Positions 43,967-54,677 of a DNA stretch of 64,000 nt are shown here, one piece after another. The stretch comes from Takashimella koratensis. Its lineage: Eukaryota > Basidiomycota > Tremellomycetes > Trichosporonales > Tetragoniomycetaceae. Where the stretch lies: the NCBI GenBank assembly GCA_003116875.1, contig BCKT01000003.1, forward strand, positions 1,745,185-1,809,184, read 5' to 3'. A program made the position numbers and the translations under genes. Under the pieces are notes generated by a model, which did no database searches, was not told the origin of the DNA, and saw only the letters and a program-made list of their open reading frames with translations. Numbering within the stretch: position 1 is the first letter of the stretch; every line of letters starts with the position of its first letter.

Positions 43967-46900
43967 GGGAAGGATGCGCTGGTCCTTGCCGACGCGAGCG
44001 CGAGGGCGGATATGCTACTTCGCTACGACGATGCGAGGACGCGATTGTCTAGGGGGAGATGAAGCTGCGCAGTCGCTGTGGTGTTTTGATTGTTGATGAG
44101 AGGTAGAGTAGGTAGTGTCGACCTTTGAAGGGGTGGTGGGTGGATGAGGTGGTGGGTGGTGAAGATGAAGTGCAGGGGATGGACACGTCGAGATAGGCCC
44201 GTTCTCGTAAACCCTGGCGAGCTAAAAAATCCCTCACCCAGTCCAAAAATAAGAACCGTCACGCGCACCCAGTGGGCCTGACCTGCCTGTAACGTATCGA
44301 ATATCGAGCAGCGGTGAGGCGGCCACGAGCAAGGGGTGATTGATAGCCAGCAAGACGAGCTGAGATCGTGGCGATACGTGGTATGCTTGTGTTTGCGTTT
44401 GTGTAATGGTGAATGGTTGAAATCGAGGCCGAAATCCAAGGTAAAAAATCGAAAATCTATCGCTCCAGCTCAGGTTCCGCCATCCAGCGAGCAAGCCTGG
44501 GGTCCTCGCTTGCCTTCGTCGCTACCTGTGCGGTACGTCGTCGCTACTGGGTTGGAATCAACACGTCCAGAGCGTCGGGTAGGTCCTGAACTGGGCCTAT
44601 GCACGGGTACACTTTTGGCTGATGATGTGCTTGAATTCTTCAAATGTTATTGTTCAAAGCCTGCCTGCCTGGGCAACAGGCAGTGCAAGCAAATCTGCCT
44701 CAATACACGGCTGACAGCTACTCGGCTCGGTCGTTGCACGGGCACTCTCGTACCTGTTCTGAGATATCCCGCCTGTTCGAAGACAAAGGGCAGGCAGGAT
44801 TCTCTGCTCGGTCTTTCTTCTGACGGCAAGCCTGGGAGAAACCGCCGGCCAGAGGGGAGAAGCAAAGGTGCAAGGCACGACAAGGGCAGTGCGGGCAGCG
44901 AAGCCAGACGACAGGACTCGGACAAGAAATCCAGGACAGAGGACAAGAACAGAAACAGGTGGAATACGGACGGAACACGGTCCAAGCGTGGTATGCTGCG
45001 CTGTGAGGGCTTGATCCGTGTCTCCCGGGCTTTACTCTTCTGCGCTTTCCCTTTTGCTTGCTCTTACACTCATCTTGCTTCTTTGCTTCTCGTCTTTATG
45101 ATTATTTCGCCTTTTTGCCTTGTCCGGGGACGCCCAGGACCCAGGAGCCAGGAGCCAAGGAGCCCAGGTGCCCAGACGCACAAATTCTCAGCTCAGAGCT
45201 GCGAGATGAGGCTGTAAGATGAGAGGCAGCTCGAGCCGGGTGACCCTGAATCAAGGCATCGGGAGTTTCTGCATCAGTACATACATTTTTCACCGCAGCT
45301 TGCAGCGCCCACCACGAAACCCGAAAGCAGCAGACGCGAGACACGAGAGACGGCGCGTAGCCGAGACGCGCGAGCGAACGCGCCCATGCAGAGGCGGAAG
45401 GAAATAAATCAAGTCACTTCGGTGTATACTGTACCTCCCGGACTCCCCTTGCTTCTCTCCCCTCGCTCCCTGCATGGATTCTTTTTTTTTTTGTAATGCT
45501 GATATCGATGCAACGGCCGACCCGACGGACGAGCACGAGCATGAGCGCAAGCATGGGAGATGGAAGATGGTGATGGAGTGATGAGCGAGGAGGGCACGGG
45601 ATGGAGGTTGTTGATGAGCATAGGATTGCGAGTAATCAGGGGCTAGCAGAAGGGGCCTGAGGGGCCTGAGCGCGAGAAGAGATCTGACATTGAGACGCTG
45701 TCAGGTGGGAACGACCGGAGAAGGAGCAGGAATCTGCCAGAGAGGGCGCTCAACGAGAATGAAAACGAGATACGAAGTGGGTCATCTTGCTCGTGATGTC
45801 TGCATCAGACCGAACACGAGCGCGACGACGCGGCAAGTCCCACGCGTCAACGGTGTTCGGGCCGCCGACCATCACGACGAACATGAAGGAGTAGTAGAGC
45901 GAGATGGTCGATGTTCAAACGTTCATTTACTCGAGACGCGGGTATTGATCGTAGTGAGAATCTGAGACTGCGCTCTCGGGTGACACCGAGCGCGATACCG
46001 TGTCCGAGCGGTCGGTGCGTGATTCCACGGCGGCCGATGTGGTCCGAGCGTCTTCCGGGGCTAAAGCTCAGAGGATGATGGCGAGATTGTCACGCCGAGG
46101 GGAGAAAGAGTGATGGCAGCGAGATGAGATCCGCTACTGCGCTGCTATTACCAACTCCTGTCACCTTCACCATCTCCAGCGTGCTCCTTGTCGAAATGAT
46201 ATGGAATTGATCATGATGCGCGTCCTGGCTAGTAGATGATTCAATTGGGGGTAAGGACGACGTGGGCATAAGGATCAAGATCAGAGGTCAAGGGTCAAGG
46301 ATCAAGACGAAGAGATCAAAGTCACGAGAGGCCTGAACAGGATGCCAAGCCGAGAGACCGGTACGCCCACTCCAGGTTCACCTCGTTAGCGCCCGCATGG
46401 TCTCGGAGCGCGTCTACGGCGGGCCGCCATAGCCTCCGAACGCGCCGGATTGACTTGAACCGTGCGTGATATCGATCAATAGACGGGCGCGGTTCCAAGA
46501 GATGAGGGGATATGGTGTAATCACTCGTCCCTCGTTCCTCGTCTACCAAAGACTCAAGCATCAATCTGGACCGTACCAGGAGACAGAGTAGTGATTCATC
46601 TTCTTATAACCTACTACAGACTCTCTTTACTCATACTCCCGATACAGGTGTTAGCGCGTTGCCGGGGTATTCAGTTCCGTGCGTCGTCATTGCGACTCGA
46701 GGTATCTTTCTTCTCTCGCTCATCCTGGAGGAAAAGGTTTGAAAATTGAGACATTGTGGAATTTAGCAGCATCATGAGACAAGAGTCGGAGGGGAGGGGG
46801 CCAAGGCCGGCTGGAGGAGACGGGTGAGCCGCAGGGAAGATTGCGATGGATTCAAGATCTGACTTGGTCTCGCGACCACACGGATGCAGTACTTATGTAT

Positions 46901-48792
46901 CAACTGACCCCTTCCAGTCTACCCTGGCATCCATGCATCTATCCCTGCCTGCCTGCCTGCCTGCTCACCCTCGCGCATGACAGGGGGTCAGTAGCTGGCG
47001 GGGAGAGGCGGTGGCCGCACGAGACTGGGGACGATTCGTGACCGCGCTGAAACACATTGAATACTTTGCCCAACTGGCCCTGAACTCTCAAGCATGCTTA
47101 TTTCGATTAACAACACGTCCATGGGTCTTCACCTAGGATTCATGCTGCCTCCTCCCTTATCCCCACCCACACCACCCATTGCATCGCCGCCGCCGTCGCT
47201 CCCCTGCCCACCCGTGTTCACATCCATCCCCTCATCCTCAATACACTGATCGAGTACCTCACGCACCTTTTCAAATCCCAGGGACAGGCGGAATAAACTT
47301 AACTTGCCGAACCAAGCTCCAGCTGTCCATCTACCTTTTCACTGCCTGTGTCGAAACCCATCCCAGTCAGTCCAAGGTGTTGCAGAATCCCACTAAGAGC
47401 CTCTTCACCGATATTCAAAGTATTCAACCCACCCCCTTCAACGACTTTCAATCCCCTTTCATAACCCCTGGGTCGGGAAGACCACCGTATGCGCCACCGA
47501 CGTAGACCCCTTACATGCGGGCGGCCGGATGCTTTTGGTCCAGTTCCACGTTCAGTTCCGATGCCGAGAGACCTAGACTAGTCTCGCGCCGAGACAGATG
47601 CCGACAATACATCGGTGATTCGTAATCCATCAATGCATCCTACTCACTCCGCCCACTGAGACAATGTGTAACCGTCCTTTCCCCACTGACTCTACTGTAC
47701 CTCACCCCCCACCCCCACCCCCCTCACCCACCGCATCTCGCTCCTCTCACCTTACCTGCCTTGCTGTTTCCGGGTCTCGGGTCTCGGGTCGAGGTCCTTT
47801 GGTCAGTCCCGCTATTCATTCATGATTGGTTTCACAACCGGTCCAAAAGTACAATCCCAATCCCAGTTATCAAACTGATCAGTATTGCGATTAACGACCA
47901 ACGTCCACTCTGCCTTCTTACCCTCCCAGCCCTCTGACACGGTCGCATACCTCCCTGCTCGCCCTTTCCAAGGTCATGGTAAGCGTGCCCTGGACGGTAG
48001 ATGCGGTCGTTATGTCAATGCGGCATGTTACTGCGCTTACAACGTGTTACCCTATTCAGTCTCACCACCGCCTCGGCGTGACACCTGTCACCCAACTCCT
48101 CCTCCACCTTACCCGCTGGGTACAGCCCCCACCTTCGCCCTCCTCATCCACTCATTCCAGCGGACTGATCGAGCGCCCACTCCACTGGTCCACCTCGACC
48201 CAAATGAGCGGCCAGGGGGTCAACGCAAGTCCCAGTCTATCTCTGGTCCCTGGATTAAGATTAACATTGGAATGAGAACCAACTTGTCCAGCCGGAGAGC
48301 AAAGGAGGTAGGTAACGGGATGTTAGGGAGTTAGGACCAAATGATCAAACTCATCAAACTCACCAAGGGGTAGTCTGGTAGCTTTTTGGAGTGTTGAGTG
48401 AGGGGTTATTGGGGCAAAGGAAAGAAAGGGGAACACGGAGGTCGTTGGCGTGAACGTGCGGGCGATCGCGTCCTCGACTGGAACAGCGCCAAGAACTCAC
48501 ACGCACCCACCCGCGTCGAGAACGAGATGCATCGCCAGTCCGGCAATGTATAAAAGACCCCTCGAAGTCGTCGACTGATCAGATTCTTCTTCATCAGACC
48601 TCACTCTACAACATCTTCTCTCACTTCTTCTCCTAGACTCGACTCGCTCGACTGCTTTGCAGATCACACGCTCTTTACTTGACCAGTTTACATATAGTAA
48701 CCCACCACCCCCTACACCCCCACCCCTACTACTACTACTACTACTAGCTACCTTCTTCGCCCAGTCCCAACACCCTACACTCAACCTTCAAG
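43967..48792. other. Gene-poor interval of 4.8 kb
   Basis: No gene could be supported. Open frames (for example 44336-45217 plus, which starts at GTG, and 46322-46564 minus, about 80 codons) have no family match or splice partners; the latter has protein-like composition and is the best candidate for a missed exon. Small repeats: GGGGCCTGA twice near 45652-45670, (CTGC)4 near 46945-46962, GGGTCTC repeats near 47770-47790, C-rich tract near 47705-47730 and (CTA)n near 48727-48747. No tRNA box pair was found by eye. It could hold an unannotated noncoding RNA or old repeat debris. Confidence 0.4.
48727..48747. repeat. (CTA)n trinucleotide repeat in the 5' leader of the priA-like gene
   Basis: About seven ACT/CTA units 45-65 nt upstream of the ATG at 48793. 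Confidence 0.85.
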
Positions 48793-49956
48793 ATGATGTT
48801 CACCAAGCTTTTCACTCTCCTCTCGCTCACCTCCCTCGCCTTCGTGCACGCCGCACCTGCTGCCCCGGCTCCTGCCTCGTTCGAACTCGAGGCCCGCTCC
48901 GACGTCGCTCAACTCGAAGGGCGCGATCTCCTCTCTGCTGTCCTCGCTCTCCTCCCCAGTCTCCAGGTCAACCTCTGTCTCACCCTCGCCGCCGACGCAG
49001 TCGTCGATGTCGGTACCGCCGTCGACGCAACGATCACCGCCGGCGCCTGTGTCTGTATCGATGCCGTCGTCGGTCTTAACGCCAATGCCGGTGTCCACAT
49101 CTACACTAGCACCGGCCTCGACTTGACCGGTGACGTCGCGCTCAGGATTGCTGTTGGTGTGAGTAGCACTTTATACGCGGTTTCATACTGTAGAGATTTG
49201 GACAGAGCTGACTGGGGTTCAGCTCGTGGGTAACTCGGTCGTGAAAGCGCTCGTCGATGCGCCGATCCTTGCCGTCGTGGATGCCGACACCTGTCTCGTC
49301 GGTGACATTACCCTCAGCAACTCTGTCTACGCCTTCCAACCTCCTGCCAAGTGCTGCACCCGAAGTAAGTCTCAACCACTATCTCCTCCTCCCTCCACAG
49401 TCCTCCAACCCTACCTCACTTGTGACCGCCACTAACCTACTCAGCTTGCAACGCTGGCTACACCAAGAACGCCCAGGGCCAATGCGTCTCCTCTACCCCT
49501 ACTTGCGACAGCAACCACATTCTCTGCGCTGGCCAGTGCTACAACAAGAACCGTTACACCTGCCCCTCGGGTATCCCTACTCGCTCTCACTCCAAGCGCG
49601 ACTCTTGCGGCCGATTCACCTCCTGCCCCGTCTCTGGCGGCTGGGAGTGTGTTGACACCTTGACCAACATCGAGTCTTGCGGTGGCTGCGCTTACGTCGA
49701 GGACGCCACTGAGGCCTGGGGAGCCGACTGCACCGCTATTGCCAACGTCGAGTCGGTCGCTTGCGTCGTCGGTCGTTGCATCGTCTCCACTTGCCAAGAA
49801 GGTTTCGCACCTTCCCACAACGGTTCCATCTGCGAACCCCTCGCTCTCATCAACGCAGATATCAACCTCGGTCTTAACCTCGACGTCGACGCAAACGTGA
49901 ACCTCGACCTCAGGGCGGAGACGGAACAGCTCACTATCCGTATGGCCTCGGCATGA
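48793..49956 (+). CDS. PriA-like cysteine-rich secreted protein
   Basis: Three exons (48793-49158, 49223-49364, 49445-49956), about 340 residues. A signal peptide is clear (residues 1-20, L-F-T-L-L-S-L-T-S-L-A-F-V-H-A), followed by an Ala/Pro-rich propeptide ending near a basic site. Residues about 55-180 are hydrophobic Val/Ala-rich repeats with a few Cys (A-C-V-C-I). The C-terminal half is the basidiomycete priA-type Cys module: T-C-N-A-G-Y, C-A-G-Q-C-Y, G-G-W-E-C-V-D, E-S-C-G-G-C, G-A-D-C-T-A-I, C-V-V-G-R-C-I-V-S-T-C-Q-E-G-F. Such proteins are extracellular and often developmentally regulated (Lentinula priA); no enzyme activity is known. Two ATGs are adjacent; the first is used here. A polyC with an unresolved base lies just beyond the stop. 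Confidence 0.82.
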
Positions 49957-50009
49957 GCCGATTCGTTTACTGCACGGATCACGCTGGTCTTGGTCTACCC
50001 TCTACTTCT

Positions 50010-50016
50010 NCCCCCC
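50010..50016. other. Unresolved base (N) next to a C run
   Basis: The only N in the window, at 50010, beside a run of six C in the 3' flank of the priA-like gene. Probably an uncertain homopolymer length. Confidence 0.9.
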
Positions 50017-50250
50017 GCCTCTCATCTCTCTCACATACGAACACACACGAACGATTATCATGGACATTGGGCACGTCGCCTGTGGACGGTGCACCCCGCA
50101 ATCAAAAGGTAGCGAGTAGTCATATCTCTCAGATTTCTTCTCATCAGGTAGTGCTTAGTAGTCGGACAATCTTGACGACCCGGACACTTTTCTTCTCCAC
50201 CCATTTCCCCAATTCTTCTCAGTTCTCCACATCGTTTGGGTTGTATACAA

Positions 50251-50276
50251 GTCTCTCTCTCTCTCTCTCTCTCTCT
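50251..50276. repeat. (CT)n dinucleotide microsatellite
   Basis: About 13 CT units in the region upstream of CCT8. Confidence 0.9.
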
Positions 50277-50668
50277 AGCTCGATTCATACTCTCGTCTCC
50301 CTCTTCGGTCACTGTCTGGTACATCCCCTTAATCTTGTCTCCATTACCCCCATGCACCATGCAGTTGATCACCACGGACTCCCCTCACCTGACTTGAAGG
50401 CTGCCACATCCCGCCCTGACCTTGTGAAACGACTAAACAGCACACTCTTGAATGTCGGGAGAATTACTCCACACCACACCGTGCCACGCGTTGTGTCATT
50501 TCGATTTTTCGTTGGGTCCCTCGTTTTCCATCAAGTTCCACCTCTACCACCACCACTACCACCACCAACCACTCACTTCAACCCCTCTTTACCCATCTTA
50601 CAGGTCCATCTCCACACCCACAGCCCACCAGAGACCTCGCACAGACCTTCCCCGAGACTCGATTCACA

Positions 50669-52854
50669 ATGTCGCTCAAGGTCCCGAAAGCAGGTGGCCC
50701 AGACCTCTTCAAGGCTGGCTACAAGGTGAGTCAATTCTCCATCTAATGCCATACCTACCCCCTCGACGATCCCTCGGTACTCGTCTTGCCACATACGGTG
50801 TTTTCAATGTCGCAGAGTGCAGCAGCTGATACCTCGTAGCACATGAGTGGACTGGAGGAGGCGGTTCTGAGGAACATTGCAGCCGTTGGCGAGTTGAGCG
50901 AGATTGTTCGAACGTCGTTTGGACCTAACGGTGAGTCTGTGCTCTGAGTCATCCGGCGACAAGGTAGTCTTCATGTCTTCATGTCTTCAAGTCCACGCGG
51001 TCCATCCGTGTTACTTCACCTGGCATCACCCTACCTTTCTACCCTTGCTACATCCATGCCCTCGTGACTGGTCGAATGCCTGAACTGACACTGGTCCAGG
51101 TCGGAACAAGTTGATCATCAACCACCTCGGGCGACTGTTCGTCACTTCGGACGCAGCGACGATCATCCGTGAGATTGAGGTTGCCCACCCGGCCGCCAAG
51201 CTCCTCGTCATGGCCAGCACCGCCCAGGAGACCGAGGTGAGTGCCCGTTCTGGTTTCACATGTTTCAAAATGGCAAATACTTGGGGAGAACATCGCTGAC
51301 GTGATGCAATTCACGCAGATGGGCGACGCGACCAACCTCGTTTTGATCTTTGCCGGCGAGCTGTTGAAGCGGTCCGAGCATTTGTTGACGATGGGTTTGC
51401 ACCCGAGCGATGTTATCCAGGGGTACGAGATGGCGCTTGCCAAGGGCCAGGAGGAGCTTGCCAGTGAGCCCACTTCCAGGCCTAGACCTCGCCCTATTCC
51501 CACACCTCAACCTATTCCCACACCTCAACCAGTCGTCGCAATCTGACCACTTACAGCCTTGGTTACCTCCACCATTGAGTCATCCCCGCTTCCTAGCCAG
51601 GCCGACCTTGCCCGTGCCATCTCCCCCGCGCTCGCATCCAAGCAACCGGGGTCCGAGTCCATCCTCTCCTCCCTCGTCGCTGAAGCCGCACTCACCGTCA
51701 TGCCCAAGAACCCACGCGATTTCAACGTCGATTCGGTCCGTGTTGTCAAGATTCTCGGTGGCGGCCTCGACTCCAGCCGAGTCGTACGCGGTATGGTCTT
51801 CGGTCGCGAACCCGAAGGTGTCGTCAAGAACGCAAAGCGCGCAAAAGTCGCGGTGTATACCTGCGGCTTGGATATTTCACAGACAGAGACAAAGGGGACG
51901 GTGCTGCTCAAGAAGGCGGACGAGTTGCTTGACTTTTCCCGAGGCGAGGAGAAGCAACTGGAGGGTGTAAGTAAACCAGGACTGTTCGATATGGATCAGC
52001 TATCACCCACGTTCGAAGCCCTGTAGCTGACCACTATACAGTACTTCAAGGAGATTGCCGACTCTGGCGTCAAGCTGATCATTGCTGGATCCGGTATCGG
52101 CGACCTCGCGCTTCACTACCTCAATCGCATGGGTATTGCCGTCGTCAAGGTTCTCTCCAAATTCGACCTTCGTCGCCTGTGCCGAGTCTTTGGCGCCACC
52201 CCTCTTGCGCGACTTGGCGCCCCGACCCCGGAGGAGGCGGGTATGATCGACGTCTTCGAGACCATTGAGATTGGCGGCGACCGTGTTTGCGTGTTCCGCC
52301 AAGAAGAAGGCGAGCGAACGCGGACGGCCACGATCGTCCTCCGCGGCGCTACGGCCAATTACCTCGACGACCTGGAACGCAGTATCGACGACGGAGTTAA
52401 CACTGTCCGTATCCTCCTTCGTGACGGAAAACTCGTACCCGGAGCCGGGGCGTCCGAGGTCGAGCTCGCCCGCCGGGTCTCGAGTTACGGCGGGAAGACT
52501 GCGGGTCTGGCGCAACACTCGATCCGAAGGTGGGCGGAGGCACTCGAAGTTGTCCCCCGTACATTGGCCGAGAACGCAGGTCTCCCCGCCGAAGACGTGG
52601 TTTCCGCGCTCTACAAAGCACACGCCGAGGGTACCACCGATGCCGGTGTTGACGTTGATGGCGATGCACCGGAAGGATGGAGGAAGGTTGCGGAGGGAGA
52701 GAGCGCGGTACTGGATGCGTACGCGAGTAAAGATTGGGCAATCAAGTTGGCTACAGAGGCGGCGATCTCGGTGCTTAGGGTGGACTCTATTATTGTCGCT
52801 AAGCAGGCGGGTATCAATCCCCCGAAACAGCAGGGTCACTGGGACGACGACTGA
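50669..52854 (+). CDS. CCT8: Chaperonin CCT/TRiC subunit theta
   Basis: One of eight subunits of the cytosolic double-ring ATP-driven chaperonin folding actin, tubulin and others. Six exons (50669-50725, 50841-50931, 51100-51236, 51319-51463, 51557-51966, 52042-52854) make exactly 551 codons, the usual length. Visible: N-terminal K-A-G-G-P-D-L-F-K-A-G-Y-K-H-M-S-G-L-E-E-A typical of theta, S-F-G-P-N-G-R-N-K phosphate-binding loop, T-S-D-A-A-T-I, G-D-A-T-N-L-V in place of the GDGTN of other subunits, the apical D-S-S-R-V-V-R-G-M-V-F, and the C-terminal catalytic region V-P-G-A-G-A-S-E-V-E. W-A-I-K-L-A-T-E-A-A ... V-D-S-I-I-V-A-K follows, ending in an acidic H-W-D-D-D tail. Convergent with CaaX2. 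Confidence 0.95.
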
Positions 52855-53157
52855 GCGGGTGATGGAAAGACTAGGGGCCGTGGTGGAGGGGAAGAAGGAG
52901 TGAGAGTCGCGTGATGGTGAGAAGAGAAAAGGGAAGTGGGAAGGAGATCGATGATAGAAGGAAGCAGTGAAGAAAACAAAGTCAAAAGATACATTAAGGT
53001 GGTTGACACCAACTCTCCTTGTCTCACCTCTCTGGTCCCTTCCATCCCATCCCAGTCTCGGACTCCAGCACTGATTCAAGATATTGCATGCACGTCTATT
53101 CATGTACCTTGCTCGCGCTCGCTTGCACTGCTTCGAGCATTGTCCCAAGAGTACCGG

Positions 53158-53799
53158 CTATTGGATAGTACAGATGGGACCTAGTTCGTCGGCGGGGGGA
53201 GGGCCAGGTTTCTTCTTCTTTTGCATTGTGATCTACTCAGTAAGCAGTCAGGATGTCAGTAAGCAGGCGAGCGAGTCAGCGGGTTAGGTCAAGGGCGCAG
53301 AGTCAGACGTGGTATGCAAGGGCAAAGTGTTGGTCAGAGTGAATGTCGACGTACAGGAACCATGACTCCTCCAGGGAGCTTGCTACCCGCTGGCAAGACG
53401 AGTGGGAAATCCGCGACTGAAGACATCGGTAACACCGCGCCGCCAGATAACGCCGTCCCGCTTGGCAGACTGTTGCATACGGTCAACCAGAGCTTGGGAG
53501 AGGACGAGGTCAGGTACTCACAACACGCCTTCTGTTCTGATTCAGTCATGTCAGCGAACGAGTGTTAGTGTGCAGGGGGTGGGCCAAGAGGAGTAGGTAG
53601 ACGTACATCGTATGGTAGGCGTGGTACTTGATCCCATATCCATCTGGTACAATCGCATTCTACCGCGCGAATGGAATGAGTACGGAGCTTCACTTCATAT
53701 GAAACCACTCACGTCGATTGGAGCCTCCACATTCACAGCGAACGGGTGGGCAGACTTGCCTGGTCCGATACCGGGCATAGGCTGGTGTTGCGCGGCCAT
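53158..53799 (-). CDS. CaaX2: small CaaX-box protein, paralog of CaaX1
   Basis: Exons 53799-53713, 53659-53607, (optional 15-nt exon 53536-53522), 53469-53355 and 53232-53158 give 109 or 114 residues; both versions keep frame. Shared with CaaX1: H-P-F-A-V-N near the end of exon 1, H-A-Y-H-T at the end of exon 2, L-P-S-G-T ... L-P-A-G-S-K-L-P-G-G in the core, and a final exon of identical length (75 nt) coding a polybasic K-K-K-K, a P-P-P stretch and the last residues P-I-C-T-I-Q. The C-terminal CTIQ is a CaaX box (X = Gln, farnesyl type), so a lipid-anchored cytosolic-face protein is predicted. One intron of CaaX1 is missing here. No domain of known function; too long for a typical pheromone precursor. 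Confidence 0.6.
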
Positions 53800-54677
53800 G
53801 GTGGATGGTCCTTGGCACTTTGGGCGGGAAGCCGAGAATGCCTCGGAGTCAGAAGAGTGCCTTCAGAAGTGACGAGTGGGTCAGATCGGGTAGTTGGCGA
53901 CCTCAAAGTAGCTAGGATGGAAGGAGTACCGCTGGACCCCCGTGATGTGAGACTAGTGAACCAGTGAAAGACAAAAGCAATAGGTGTGGGCTCAGACGGA
54001 AGGTAGAGAGAGAAGGTGAGTACAAACAAGCAAGCGAGATGAGTAGCAGACTGGGGGATGAGAGAATGAGTGTGACCCGGCGAGTAAGGGGTTGAGGTTA
54101 AAGGATCCCTCAACTCACAATGAACAAAGGAACGACACCCGTCGGCGAGGCTCGCGAGAGATCGGGTGGTACGGCGAAAGGGGGACTTTGGAAACTTGTT
54201 GACGAGATTGGAAAGAGCAGTGTGTAAAGGCGGTCCTTGCACTGCTCTTGTACCGTTGGATACTACCTCGTTGCATGGAAGCAGTAAAGGTGAACGAGTC
54301 AGTGCTGGGTCCCAGAGGAAAAGGGTATGTGCCACTCGCCACCGCATGCCGGTTAACCGAAACCATGATTCAATCTTCAACTTTGCTCTGGTCCTCATTC
54401 CTCAACCGCCTACCACACTCTCCATTCGACTCGACCATCAACCTTGTCGGCGGCGTCGACCCGTCCATAGAGGTGTCTCAGCGTACACTCGTGTCCAGCT
54501 TGGACTGGCAAACTTTAGTCGACGGGTGAAACCTTGAATCAACCATATTCACTTCGCCGCTGGTACAACTCCACCCTCTCTCTCCTGTAGAAACCTCCAC
54601 CGCCCCATCCCCAGTATACCCACAACTCACCCCCTTCCTCCTCGCCACCCACATTCCCCCACCTCCTTGTCCTCACC
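53800..54677. promoter_or_regulatory. Divergent promoter region of CaaX2 and the large F-box gene
   Basis: About 880 bp without a supported gene. Confidence 0.4.

Noticed and set aside
43736..44062. Arg/Gly-r-rich plus-strand frame
   Set aside because: Produced by the purine-rich tract upstream of the GT90 gene; low-complexity only.
44336..45217. 293-codon plus-strand frame
   Set aside because: Starts at GTG, has no motifs and no splice partners.
53158..53799. Mating pheromone precursor
   Set aside because: The CaaX end fits, but the protein is about three times the usual length, has a different C-terminal box from known basidiomycete pheromones, and there is no receptor or mating-type gene nearby.
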